Source: Nematostella vectensis (Eukaryota; Cnidaria; Anthozoa; Actiniaria; Edwardsiidae). Taken from it: a stretch of 64,000 nt of DNA. The translations under genes were made by a program, and so were the position numbers. The stretch is taken from NCBI RefSeq assembly GCF_932526225.1, contig NC_064042.1, positions 9,024,540 to 9,088,539 on the forward strand. The letters run 5' to 3'. The notes beneath the pieces are model-generated. The model was not told the DNA's origin. It ran no database searches and saw only the letters and a program-made list of their open reading frames with translations. Positions 11,700-23,614 of this stretch are shown piece after piece; the first letter of the stretch is position 1; each line of letters begins with the position of its first letter.

Positions 11700-12990
11700 T
11701 CTGAAATAACTTGGAGTCAACTTTGTAATAGCTGAGTCAATTCATTATGGGATGTCAGTTCCTCAACTGTCTCCCATCACTAAGGAATCATGGGTAAAAT
11801 TTAGGGCACTGTGTATGGAATTATTTTAAAAAATCCAATTAAATAAGACATTATATATTATACAATCATCAAGCTATAAAGACTTGAACCAGGCAGAGCT
11901 TATAACACAGAACATTTTTAAAATAAAATACTCCAAAATTCAAGGCAATTGTCTCCATTAATTAACAAAAATCCTTTAATGGATTGGCCGTTTTAGTTAT
12001 AGTTATACTCAAAATAAAGTACCAGTAACTTAGTGCCTGTAAAGTTAGAATCGTTTGGTTAATGTTACTAACTAAATAGCAATAATTGATATGTATAAGC
12101 AGATGAGTACTAGCTCACAGATCGATGCTCTTTTTAGCTTTTTTTCTTAAAAAATCAAAATTTCTACGCAATAAAAATACTTCAAACAACTCGTTACCTC
12201 ACTCACCGAAGGTGTAAAAATATTCTCGAAATCCGCAAGTTCTTTAGTTGATGGTCAAAGATGATTAGCATAAGCGTCAAAACATCACCAAAAATGCATC
12301 AATTATACGGCAGAGGGCCGCGGGCAATCTCGCTAGGATATAGAGTCGCCAGGGTTCAATGGAGGGCTTATAATATCAACAAGTTACGTGAAGGTTTCTA
12401 TCGCAGCCCGCGTCATGTTCAAGTCCCGTGAGAACCGCCATCTTGTTTGCCTCAGTTGCACCATGGGTAATAGCGCGCGCGTTTATAAACCGCTCAAGTT
12501 TAGATTAATGGCCTATCAAACATGATAACATCACCAGATTACGGGACCCGAAATAAGCAGACCAAAACTTTAATTATCTAGTATATAGACAGAGTGCAAC
12601 GAGTCTTCTAAGATCTAAAGACGACCTTAACTCGCCTCAAATAATGGACAGATTTGGCGCGCTTAATATGGAAGTAAATTACCCCCCCCCCCCCCTCTCC
12701 ACACAGAAAACAAACAAACAAAATGTTACAGCAGATAAAACTTATCTCTATCAACACACCAAATACCAGGGTCATCAGCATCCACTATTTCAACTTTGCT
12801 GATTTAATCATCGCACGCATCACCGGCTAGGACTGCGCGTTCATTAATTGTATTCTCGTTCGTGATGAATGTGTGATGTTAGCGTCGCACGTACGGCGCC
12901 AAAAGCGAATATGGACGACTAATGTTCTCTCTGGCCATAGTACTTATTATGCAGTTCTACTGTTTCAGCGGGTATTTCTAACGGTTTAAA
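11700..12990. promoter_or_regulatory. Head-to-head intergenic/5' region of the ABCC (-) and Ig receptor (+) genes
   Basis: The ABCC start codon (11677, minus) and the Ig receptor start codon (12991, plus) diverge across 1.3 kb. The ABCC ATG follows a good acceptor (TTATTTCAG just upstream), so a noncoding 5' exon probably lies near 12.2-12.5 kb. At 12433-12447 the minus strand reads AACAAGATGGCGGTT, matching the YY1 consensus, next to a GC-rich patch with GCGCGCGC. No TATA box is evident. A poly-C tract sits at 12681. Confidence 0.5.
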
Positions 12991-15900
12991 ATGCCAAAGC
13001 AGTTGGTATTAATTCTTATTTGTTTTCTCTCTATTAGGGCCATCGGTAAGTGAATGTGGATTAACAATATCTCACATCAAACTAATAATTCGTTTTCATT
13101 CACTTAATACTATTTGCAGTTATAATGATTCTAAAAAATGACTTCAACTTGGCTTCTTTCACTAGATGCCGCTTCCAGCAGTACATGGATTTGGTCACAA
13201 TACAACAAATCTGTCTGTATTAACGATGGCGAGGAAGCCACACTGACTTGGAAAGTGACTCTGAACTCGGGAGAACAAATCGGAGCTGTCGAGATCTGGC
13301 AGCAAGCTGTAGCGGGTGGATCACCGGTCAAGATGTACTCCACCGTGAGTGACAGACCCGAGCCTGTGTTCGCTGATCGAATGATGTCAGTATCGCATAC
13401 AGGCTCAACCCCTACATATAACGTCGTTTTCACCCTGAAAGTCATTAAAAGCAAGGATGGATTCGGCGCCAACAAAATACAATGTCGCGTGACAGCAAAT
13501 AACTTTCATACCGGCCAACCCCCATTAGAAACTCTACTCAACGTTCAGGGTAAGACGGGAAATCCACGAAAATATAAATAAGTATTAAGCCTTCGGTAAT
13601 CAAGGATTAACCCCCATAGTTTAGTTTAGTTGTTTTTGTTTACTATTCTAAGGTGTACAATAAACGCACTCCACTTCAAACGAAATGCGCCAAACTTATT
13701 TAGTGGTATTTTTATCGAGTTTCAGTTATGGGAATACTTATCCTAATCGACGCACAAGCTATTCTTGTCGCTTTTTGAATGAAAGATTGCATATCTTTTT
13801 GAAAGCCTTTATGGTTTACGTGAAGTTTCAAGAAGTTTCAAATCTATTTTATTATATAAATAATGAGTTGGGCCGAAACCTTTACTTGCTTCTTATCAAT
13901 GCGCTCGGAATATAAAGCGACAACATCGGATTTTTTAGGGAAAGTCCTATGACTCATATTATGCAAAATTCGATATAGAGAAGGGGCATTTTGCATTATG
14001 TTAATAAACCATAGGTGTTGTTGAGGTTCATATATATACAGAGGGAGCGAATATAATACAAGGCTGGGAGGTAGAATATTTCACGAGAGCTGCCACGGCA
14101 ACTACACTGCAATATCATTCAAAATGTGGTTTTCGTAGATGTAGTATGAAAGATGACGATGAAGGTGGCAAAGATTATGATAATGATGATGGTGGTGGTA
14201 GTGATGGTAATAATGATGGTTGTAGTGATCATGGTGTGATCTTATGATGTGATCATGATGATGATGATAGTGTCGGTGGTCATTGATGACGATGACGAGT
14301 ATGTTGGTGATCTCGAAACTATGTAGCTCCTATCTCAATATTCCTCAGATTAATATTCAAGGAATTTGAGCTTACGAGGCCGGTGATGTAATGTCCGAAA
14401 TACGTACATAAAAACACGTATATATAATAACTTTATAAAGTATTTTATCATGCTCTTCAAACAAGAAGAGTTCGTTTTCATTTCTGTTGTATTTGTCAAC
14501 CTATAAGCCTGTCACCAGAATTATATTATGACAAGGAAGCATTGTAGAACGTGAAAAATTTTGACTTGGAGGCTTACGGCAGGGTCTGGATGGGGTTAAC
14601 TGACTAGCGTTAAACGGCTTAAAAAGTAACTGATTACCGACAAAACATAAAAAAAAAACTAGTGACTACCGACAAAAAAATATTTGCCGACTACCGACAT
14701 TTTATTATATCCGGTATTTTTACTCTTTACTTCCATCGTCAATTTACTTTAATTCGACCATTTCAGAATCTGCACTTTGTATTTCCTCCTGTAATGTGTA
14801 TGTAGTGTGTATGACCCCCCCCCCCCCCCCATCCAGAGTTAAAAGAGTAATGGTTTGATGCAAGTTGTCAGCTACAGTGTTAACACTACTTTTAAGTAGT
14901 TAACGTTGTTAAAACAACGATACCTAACTAGGAAAACAGGTATGATCTGGAAGCCATTTAAGTGCCAAGTCAAGTTCCTATGAAAAAAGTCACTGCTACT
15001 GTAGATGTACGATAATTGATCACCCACAAGCTCATAGTCACGGGTGATTCTTGTGAATATAAACTAGGTCTTAAAGGGATTTCAGCCACTAAGAAATGTC
15101 GTACACAAACACACGTGAAAATATGATATTTTGTCCTCTTCCATGTTCGATATTTCATCTTCTTTCACAATTATTTCACTCTTTCGCGTTTTTAATTAAT
15201 CTTACACATAACCCTAACCTAAATAAGAGTTCTTTCCTTTTTTCGCTACACTAGGAAGGTAAACTCCATAACTCCATGCAGTGTTATAATTCACTATTTA
15301 TTTATTTGTTTGTTTATTTGTTTATTTTTTATTTGTTTATTTATTATAGCTTTCTTAAAACTTTGTATTGGTTTCCACATTAGCACGCGTCGCACATGAA
15401 CCTCGTTTATATAGATTGACTATGACGTGCACAAGCTACTCGACGTTTCTATCGGGGATGCTAAGGCTCAGCAAGGTCATCTCTATCCATGGTTTATCGG
15501 CGGAATTTGATGCGTATCAATCGTTTTGATTCTCCTCAGCTCCTATTAGCAAGTTGAGTGTGATCGTTCCAAGTGCAGTGAACGAGTCCGACTCAGTGCG
15601 CATGACATGTCAAGCTGAAGGCAGTCCCGATCCTAAGCCGACATTTCGATGGTTCAACGCCAAAGGCGAGGAGATAGGCAACGACAGTTTCTACACTGTC
15701 CCATCGGTACATCGCGACAGGCCGGGGCCATACACGTGCTTAGCTACGGATGGATGTGGACACATTCACAGATCCAACGCTACACTTACCGTACAGTGTA
15801 AGTAGTATGATGGGGGATGCTCGATGGCTTTATTGACCCGGTTATGAGGGGTGGGGAAAGTCTGGGGTGCAACAATTAAACTAGTGGGTGAGATAGGGGA

Positions 15901-18900
15901 GGGGGATACTCGAGGGGCGTTGGGATGGAGATACTTGAGGAAAGAGGGGAAGTGGATCCTGTGGGAGGAGTGGAGGGGGATACTGGAGGGAGAATGGGGG
16001 ATTCTCTATAGAAGGGGGATACTGGTGGGGATGTGGGGAGGGCGCGTACCCGAGGGAGGGAGGGGCAGTGGGATAACCGATGGCGCAGGGGAGGGGGGAA
16101 GGCATTCGAGACGAGAAGATTAGGAGGGAGTGGACCACGTAGGGTGAGATATGGTTCGCTTATGTCATTATGTATAGTTTTGTCTTTAGACAAACTAAAT
16201 TATACATGGTCAATTCATTTTTCTTTAGACAAACCAGACTTTACAAAACTGACCAAGAAGTCGCCCGCCCAAGACACAGTTTGTCTGAATGCCAGCATCA
16301 CATTGACCTGTAGTGCGTCAGCAGTTCCTACGGTCAGCAGCTACATTTTCTATAATAATAACGTCATGCTTGTGACCCAGTCCGACTCGGAATACGTGGC
16401 AAAGGCAACCAATGAAGGAATCAATACGTTTACTTGTGTCCCTGTGAATATCGTTGGGAAAGGCGCCAGTTCCTCGGTTATTGTAACAGCGAAAGGTACT
16501 GATGGCTTCTTACAACTAATATGTCTATATAAACGTTAAAAATCAATGAGAGCTATACAACGAAAACAACAGCAACATGAACGACAAAAATAACGCATTA
16601 AATGCTTTTTGTGCCCGCACCTCCCAATTATTTAACATAAGAACAACAACAGCCACGCGCACAACAAAATACAAGAACAGAATTAGAAACCACTACAACA
16701 ACTACAACAACAGCAATGACAGAAATAACAACAACTGCCCTCTGTATTTAAGTTGACATTTTGAGTTTTCCCCGTATGGGCATTTTATTAATAAGTTGTC
16801 GATCGATGACCGGTTTCAACTATTCTATCTTTTGTACTGTGATCTATGCTGCTTGTGAGGAGCCAGCCATTACAAATGTCAGCGTATCTAACTTTTGTTG
16901 TACTGATAGCTATGTTGGAGAAGCCAGCCATTACAAGTCTCAACGTATCTAACTTTTCTTCTTTTGTTCTGATATTATCTGTGTTGATATGATATAGAGG
17001 GACCAGTCATTGCAGCTTTCAATTCGTCAAACCTTGTCGTCGTCGAGGGAGCATCTGTCAATCTTTACTGCCATGCAACCGGCACAAGTCCTTTAGAAGT
17101 AACCTTACAACGATATAACAGCCAGGCCAGCTCTCCACTGAGCAACTCTACCAGTTACACGTTTAGTGCCATCAAGAAGAATGACCAGGGTGACTACATG
17201 TGTTCAGCAACCAACGGGGACGAGTGTGCAATCGCAAGAAAGCTACTTCGTATCAAAGTCGACTGTAAGTCTGGGACTCAATAAAAACTTTAAACACCGC
17301 GAGCATCCTCTCACAACTAAAAAAAAAACTTGTACGCAGTATTTGACCCATCTTCACTCCACTCCCCTCGCAAACGGGCGAGTGTAAACACACTCAGCAA
17401 AGTCTGATTATAGCCACATTGCTGTTAACTAAAAGTTTGATAGTCAGGAATCTAATGAAAGCTTATGTCTTTATGTCGAACCATTCACACTTTCACACAC
17501 GAACATAAGAGTGCGCGCATTCATGAAGTTGTCACTAGTGTGAACCAAACATAGGTTATTTGTGTCGCTATGATTTCCAAAAATCTCATTCGAAATGCTT
17601 TGGGTTTAGTTTTACCCATTCTCAATGTTTCACTTTTCTAATAGCAAATTCAACCTTTGCCCCTCTAACTGACCCTCAGATGTGAACTTCATCAAACCTC
17701 CAAATTTGTGTAAAACCAAGGACGCGTTAGACGTCACCATCACCCTGGCAACAAACCTGGAAACGAGGCCCTTTGTCATGTGTAACACGGGTGAGGCACG
17801 TGTGCTGGCCTTTCCCGCCCAAAGTGGAAGTAAGAACGCGACGTACGCCATGAAGGCTACAGATGGAGAGAACGTCACATGCTCTGTAGAAGGGTTTCCC
17901 CTGGGCCGCGTTACCTACTATCTAGGTGAGTGTGACATTGGGAATGACGTCACATGCTCTGTGTGGAAGGGTTTTCCCTGAGGCACGTAACCTAGGTAAG
18001 TGTGTCATTAGGTAGAGAACTTCACATGTTCTGTGAAAGGGTTTCCTCTGAAGCACGTCACCTTCTATCTGGTTGGGTTAGTATCATTTAATTAAACTCC
18101 CCAATTATGATGAATTTGTTATTTCGTTTTGCTGGAAGATTTTCCCCGATATCTCAATTCTCAAGTTCTCTTTTCCTGGTAAACTCGAACTTTCCTCTCG
18201 TTGCTACAAAAAATGGCAATTTTGATCGGTTATTAATTCTTTTTTGTGTTTTTATGTATTTCTTGAGTAAATTCCATCGCGTCATTCAATTTGGGCTCTA
18301 TCCGTCTATCCGATGTTCTAATGTGCTTTGTTTTGCAGGCCAAAATACCACGGTCGTGATGACATTCACAATATCAAACAGAGAGACGACGGTAACGGAC
18401 GGCCGGTATAACGTCAGTGGTACAGTTTGGCGAGACATCAATCTATTGGTAAGCACATCAGCAAAAAAACACAGGTACTCCAGTCTCGTACCCAGGTACT
18501 CTCGACCAGAATTCGTTGCCGCGCAAACGCAATGCTTAGAAAACCAACCCATGAGCTTTTGGGAGCGAACATTTTCGTGTTGGTAAACAAGGTTTGATGG
18601 AATTATACAAACACTCTAAGCACTACACAAAATAATGGAATGGGCAAAGAAGAATAGGTGGGAAAGTGGGGTGAAACGATATGGCAAAATCTTGTGTGTA
18701 AGATATAATAATTATCATAGCCATTTGATAGATGATAAACATTCACTTTTAGCTAAACATTTCTAATGGCTCGTTCTGTTTCAGATCAGCGATGTATTAG
18801 GATCGTGTCTTCGGGATTATCAGTTATCATTCAGGTACATCATTCAAGTCTACAAAACGCACCATCATCGAATATTGCATTCGCTATGTCCAATGAGTTT

Positions 18901-21900
18901 GCTAAAATAAAATTCATTGCGCCTTATATCTTTTAGACCGCAAGTGGCTAGTTGCAAGTGTATTGATCCTAGTTGCAGGTGTATTACTCCCTAGTTGCAG
19001 TTGCATCGCTCTCTAGTTGCAAGTGTATTGCTCCTTAAGTGCAGTTGCATTGCTCTCTAGTTGCAAGTGTATTGCTCCTTGGTTGCAGGTGCATTGCTGT
19101 CTAGTTGCAAATGTATTGCTCCTTAGTTGCAGTCGCATTGCTCTCTAGTTGCAAGTTGCAAGTGTATTGCTCCCTAGTTGCAAGTGCATTGCTCCCTAGT
19201 TGCAAGTGTATTGCTCCCTAGTTGCAAGTGCATTGCTCTCCAGTTGCAAGTGCATTGCTCCCTATTTGCAAGTGTATTGCTCCCTAGTTGCAAGTGCATT
19301 GCTCCCTAGTTGCAAGTGCATTGCTCCCTAGTTGCAAGTGTGTTGCTTCCTTGTTGCAAGTGTATTTCTGAGATAGCGTTTCTGCGCTGTTACAGACCTG
19401 GAAGTCTGATAGTTGATGTTACATATACATTGACGGGTGACGTCAAAGATCCTCAAACGTTCTTCAAGGAAGGGCTTATTGGAAATGCACCGAAGTATAA
19501 CTTTACCATCGTCCCCGAGAGTATACAGCCGCTACAAAGTGAGGAAAAATCTTATTTTGTAATACAATTAAGAAATCGCTTGTATGCTGAAAATTAAGAA
19601 CCTCTTAGCCTAAAATTTACACCCCTAAACTCAAGAACATAATTAGTCTTGAAAATAGAAAGCTTTTATTACTTCAATCATCATCATATAGTGAATCCTA
19701 TTTGTGTGGAGGTAGGGATTTGCCATTTAAATAAAAACCTGTCAGGTTTACTCCAAAAAATGAAGGTTCTTACTCGAGGGTTTTTACTGTATTCACAGGA
19801 GGGTGGGGTCACTAGTTAAATTAATCTGTCCCTTTGCCGTGTGAAAAGTTCCTTAAGTATTATACAGTTGGCTCCACATTTGATTTCCCGATAACTAAAA
19901 AACCCGATAACTCGGGTTTAAAACGGCAATGTCACCAGTTTACCTCCGGTCGATTACATGACATCCCCCGATTATTTTTAACTGAAAACGCGAAAAATAT
20001 TTTAACTTGTAAAAGCAGTGGGTCTTTGGACGTTTCTTTGAGGACTGACAATTTAAAGCGGATGGCCTGTTAAATTGCGCGGATTCTAGTTGATTCTTTT
20101 TTGTCTTGTCGGTTGAGGTTTCCGTCGACTCTCCCGAAGCAAACTGGTGATAATGCGGCTTTAACCTTAGGAAGACTACCTGTATTCTTCCTGTGTATAA
20201 GTCGTGCAATGTTTTCGTCCCCAGCATTTATGACGCATCACACGCCATCTCCCGTGACTGCCAAGTCAGGCTTGACGACCGAAGACATTATCCTTATCGT
20301 GGTGGGGATAGTCATCTTTTTGCTTGTTGTGATTATTGTTACATATTGCGTCTGCACCAAAGGAAAAAGAAGAAAGAAAGGTGAATAGGGGCATTCTCAA
20401 GTATCAATATATTTGTGAAATGTGTAGAGCTGTGGAGCCACTCTCGACCCTACAGGAAAAGCTGCTTCCCGATGCAGAGTATTTTAACATAAATCACACT
20501 TTAGAACTAATCTAAGATGCTACAAATGATTACCTCGCTAAGTTTTCCTGGTTTCGTCCTATGGCAGGAGATCTCCCTTCTGTGCCCAACGCTTATAACT
20601 GGCTATAAAATATTTTTCCTATTTATTAATCTCTTTTTCTTTTATGATTGACTATTGACACAGAGGACAGGAAGAAAATGTAAGTAGACATTATTTTGAT
20701 AATGTGATTTAGATACATTGATTTTGAAATAGATCGGAAAATGACCTAATAATTGTTCGTGGTGGGTGTGAACCATGCTCAAGATCCGCCCAAATCTTCG
20801 TTGGGAGCGCCCGCAAAGCACGCTGGGTCTCTGACTATGGATGCGCAAAACTCGTAGCTCTGTTTGGTGTTTTATTATTTACTACATTGACCTAATTCCA
20901 GTTGCGGATTTCCCCTCATATTGAAAATCTACATTATATAACTGAATGGGAGCTAATATCTACGGTCCCCTTTTAAGAAATCCTGGATCCGGCCTAGTAG
21001 GTGGGCCTTTTCTTGGCGTATTTCGTGTCTGAATTCTACAATTTAAGATTGGACATACCAGCACCTTTGCTTGCTGCTGTATAACAAAATTGCTTTTAAG
21101 CGGCCTAAGGAAAATGTGGGTTGGGTTGGTAGCTTTTTGTATACACCCATCGCGTAGTAAAAAGTCTAAAGAGACACTCTTGTGTATGTTGGTCCCCAGG
21201 TACGAGGACGGGCGAGACACAGAAGGACCGTCACCGTACGCACAGGACGGCCCAGCAGCCGAGTATCCGGTGAAGAAGAGAGAGCGCAAGGTACGACGGG
21301 AAGGACAATCCTCTAATGTTGAAATAACGACGTCATTTATCATATCTTATATGCACAACGAGGGCGTTACATCATATCTAATGGAGAATGATAGCATCAG
21401 TCAAGTAAAGATGAATGTTTATGTCATGCTCGAACTTTGAGTTATAGCTGAGGTTTTTGAAGTTTGTGGCTACCGTCTTCCTCCATGTTCACGAAAATTA
21501 TTGATGTCGTTAGTAAATATGGCAATTTTGGAATTTGCCATTTTGACATCATATTTCTCTCTCTATTAACTATTCGTTTTGTTATTGTTGTCACAGAAGA
21601 CACCAACTAAGCCAAATCAAGAGATGATCTTGGAGGTTGATGCCGGTCAAAGGGATGACGACGCCGATTCTTATGACGAGGCGATCAGAAAGAGTTACCA
21701 GGGACCGCCCTACGCAGAGATATCCCACGTCCCGAACAACGCCTACAGCACTGACACTAACAGGTCTAACAAGTCTACACTTCCCAAAAAATGCTGTAAG
21801 TACTGTTCTACTTATAGCACAAGTAGGTGCTATTTGGTTAAAAATGGTTCTTGGGATGGCGGCCTTGGATTTATGAATAGATCAACATGTTGTGCCCATT

Positions 21901-23279
21901 TTACTACTAGTAAATCCCCCTTTCGTCGCCCCCCCCTTCCTTTTCCACCTCCTTCTCCTCCTCTTTCCCATCTATCGTTCAATGCCATTCCTTTCCTCCC
22001 TCCTCCGTTGCGTTGCGCCCTTCAACGCTAACAACGACTTCCACACTCTTAACTATATATCTACATTCATGCGCTACTCAGATACTTTCACGTGCTATTG
22101 TCCCCTCATCCAGAACTCATATAGAACTCATCCAGTTATTAGAATTCAACTGCTGTACTATCCAAGTACTGTACCTCTAAATATCTATAAAAGAAATAAT
22201 AATAATAATAAATTGGTGCATTTTCTCCAGTTCCTCCCGGACCACCGTCCCTGAACCTTGGGCCAAGAGATGTCACTGACACGTCAATCAAAGTGAGATG
22301 GACTCCGCCTACTAATAATGGTGGCGGCCGCATTAGAGACTATAAGGTCGAAGTCGGCTCGCTCGTTGTCGAAGGGGTAACGAGTACTTCTCTCCTCTGC
22401 CCTGACCTCAAACCTTACACCAAGTATCTCGTGCGCGTGTATGCACGAAATGCCGCTGGAATGGGGACTGCGGCTTTGCAATACGTCACCACGAATAGAC
22501 CAAGAGGTAGTGTATTATAAACTAGCAAAACGCTTTTTGAAAGACTTTGTAGACTAAGGCATGCGTGTAGCATGCGATTTTTATTGTTGTAGAATCGCCG
22601 AATGTGTTTTACACTGCATTTTATTACCGTACACGCTCAAAATATCCCAGGGCCCCCCGTTTTCTGACCAGGGACTCGTTTCTCAAAACACCCGAGAATT
22701 CTCGGGCCCGAAAAACGATTTATTCCTAAAATTTGAAATGCTGGCTAATTTCCATAAAATTCATGGTATCTAAATGTGTTGAAATATCGTCAAATATCGT
22801 ATTTTACCACAAAGATTTATGTAAAGGATGATTCTCTTTATAGATCTTTCCCGAACTTCTGGGGCCCGAAATTCACATGGCTTAAATATTAAGAAAGTTC
22901 TCGGGACCTCGCAGTCATCCAAAACATTTCGGGTAACTTTCTGGCTTCAGCAAAACTTCGAAAATAGCCCTATTGAGCGTAATCATTTGGAATATGAACC
23001 AAGAGGGAGTTCAAGCTGTTCTCAAACATATAAGCGGTTCTCAAAAGGAAAACATGCGAAATTATGGGCAAAAATGCAAGATAAAATTTTCAGGCTCGAG
23101 AATTCTCGTGTGTTTCGAGAAACGGGCGCCTGCCCTCTATCCTATTGGAATAATAAATTTGCAACCATCACTGTTTCGTTACAGGTGGAACACTACCAAC
23201 GGGATCTACAAACGCCGCTTATTCAAACAATGCCTACGGACCTGAGTGGGACACGGAGTCCGAAGAGTACATTTGCTAA
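12991..23279 (+). CDS. Transmembrane Ig-superfamily receptor: 5 Ig-type modules, SEA, TM, cytoplasmic FN3
   Basis: Fifteen exons in matching phase give 870 aa: 12991-13045, 13166-13549, 15540-15797, 16229-16495, 16998-17264, 17680-17925, 18339-18448, 18785-18834, 19396-19538, 20225-20380, 20664-20679, 21200-21290, 21597-21795, 22231-22506, 23185-23279. Exon 1 is a signal peptide (MPKQLVLILICFLSIRAIG). Exons 2-6 each encode one Ig-like module, mostly phase 1-1 (for example MTCQAEGSP ... PGPYTCLATD in exon 3; NLYCHATG ... GDYMCSATN in exon 5); exon 6 is the most divergent. Exons 7-9 form a SEA domain with the self-cleavage-type site RPGSLIVDV. TM helix is about 614-637, followed by KGKRRKK. The tail has PPYAEISHV, NNAYSTDTN, AYSNNAY and EEYIC* tyrosine motifs and an FN3 module (748-839) on a symmetric 1-1 exon. 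Likely a cell-surface adhesion or recognition receptor; ligand and ortholog not recognised. Confidence 0.87.
13550..15539. other. Intron 2 of the Ig receptor gene, including GAT/GGT microsatellite
   Basis: A 2-kb intron. At 14145-14300 there is a GATGATGGTGGTGGTAGTGA-type microsatellite. Near 14625-14700 short copies of GACTACCGACA are repeated, a poly-C tract sits at 14815, and TTTATTTGTTTATT repeats lie at 15296-15350. No further exon or RNA gene is visible. Confidence 0.6.
15850..16130 (+). repeat. Purine/G-run-rich intronic block
   Basis: The plus (coding) strand of intron 3 is almost all purine with many GGG-GGGGG runs and repeated GGGGGATACTGGAGGG-like words. Such a transcript could form G-quadruplexes. 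Opposing ORFs of 85-105 codons are composition artefacts. Confidence 0.6.
16151..16267 (+). repeat. 39-bp two-copy duplication of the exon 4 splice acceptor (Ig receptor)
   Basis: TTTGTCTTTAGACAAACTAA (acceptor AG at 16188-16189) is repeated 39 bp downstream as TTTTTCTTTAGACAAACCAG (AG at 16227-16228, used in the model). The 39-bp difference is 13 codons without a stop, so the upstream AG could be an in-frame alternative acceptor adding 13 residues before the Ig module. Confidence 0.8.
16829..17033 (+). repeat. ~60-65-bp three-copy duplication around the exon 5 acceptor (Ig receptor)
   Basis: Two diverged copies ending GCCAGCCATTACAAATGTCA and GCCAGCCATTACAAGTCTCA then CGTATCTAAC precede the true junction GATATAGAGGGACCAGTCAT then TGCAGCTTTCAATTCGTCAAAC. 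The similarity covers the first ~35 coding bases of exon 5 and the preceding intron, so the exon edge was duplicated upstream and decayed. Confidence 0.7.
17868..18090 (+). repeat. ~73-bp three-copy duplication of the exon 6 3' end and donor (Ig receptor)
   Basis: The exon end GAGAACGTCACATGCTCTGT ... TATCTAG|GTGAGTGTGACATT (17868-17940) is followed by a second copy (TGACGTCACATGCTCTGTGT ... ACCTAG|GTAAGTGTGTCATT) and a third (GAGAACTTCACATGTTCTGT ... TATCTGGTTGGG). Copy 2 keeps a strong donor, GTAAGT; copy 3 has lost it. The second and third copies carry indels that break the frame. Confidence 0.88.
18948..19366 (+). repeat. 22-bp minisatellite (~19 copies)
   Basis: Unit CTAGTTGCAAGTGTATTGCT CC with T/C and GTAT/GCAT variants, in intron 8 of the Ig receptor gene, ending about 30 bp before the exon at 19396. 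The exon edge itself is not copied. Confidence 0.93.
22669..23132 (+). mobile_element. TIR element copy 1 (CGTTTCTCG ... CGAGAAACG, 464 bp)
   Basis: Left end CAGGGACTCGTTTCTC and right end GAGAAACGGGCGCCTG are inverted repeats, extended inward by CCCGAGAATTCTCGGG-type palindromes. Internal sequence is about 85-90 percent like the copy at 53201-53675 by eye (for example AAATGTGTTGAAATATCGTC). No transposase frame: a nonautonomous DNA element. It sits in intron 14 of the Ig receptor gene, 52 bp before the final exon. Confidence 0.85.
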
Positions 23280-23469
23280 CGTGTTTAATTAATTTGTCAT
23301 GCCTGGGACTGGGTTGAACCTCTTTTGGACACTTTCCCGCGTTTTTTCTTAACCAATCAGTCGTCAATAGAGTGATTTTCAAAATCCCGTGCACCAAAGT
23401 GTAGTTGTTAAAATGTAATAGTGAAGCCAGAACAAAAGAAAAGAAAGACATTACAGTTTATTAGTACTA

Positions 23470-23614
23470 AATAAACTAAATAGTATTTCACGGCTTTTTG
23501 AAAACCACTCTATATCGCAATAACCAGATATATTTATAACATAAAAACATAGAGCAATATAATTTCATATAACAATACCTAAATCAATTTTGTATTAATT
23601 TATAATGTAATAAA
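23470..23614 (+). terminator. Candidate polyadenylation signals of the Ig receptor gene
   Basis: AATAAA at 23470-23475 and again at 23609-23614, 190 and 330 bp after the TAA stop (23277-23279). Position and motif are appropriate; which one is used cannot be told from the sequence. Confidence 0.5.

Noticed and set aside
15876-16193. 85-105-codon Pro/Ser-rich minus ORFs
   Set aside because: Antisense of a G-run-rich intron block; composition artefact.
21700-21760. ITIM in the Ig receptor tail (PPYAEISHV)
   Set aside because: The residue two before Tyr is Pro, not I/V/L/S, so it does not fit the strict ITIM consensus; reported only as a tyrosine motif.
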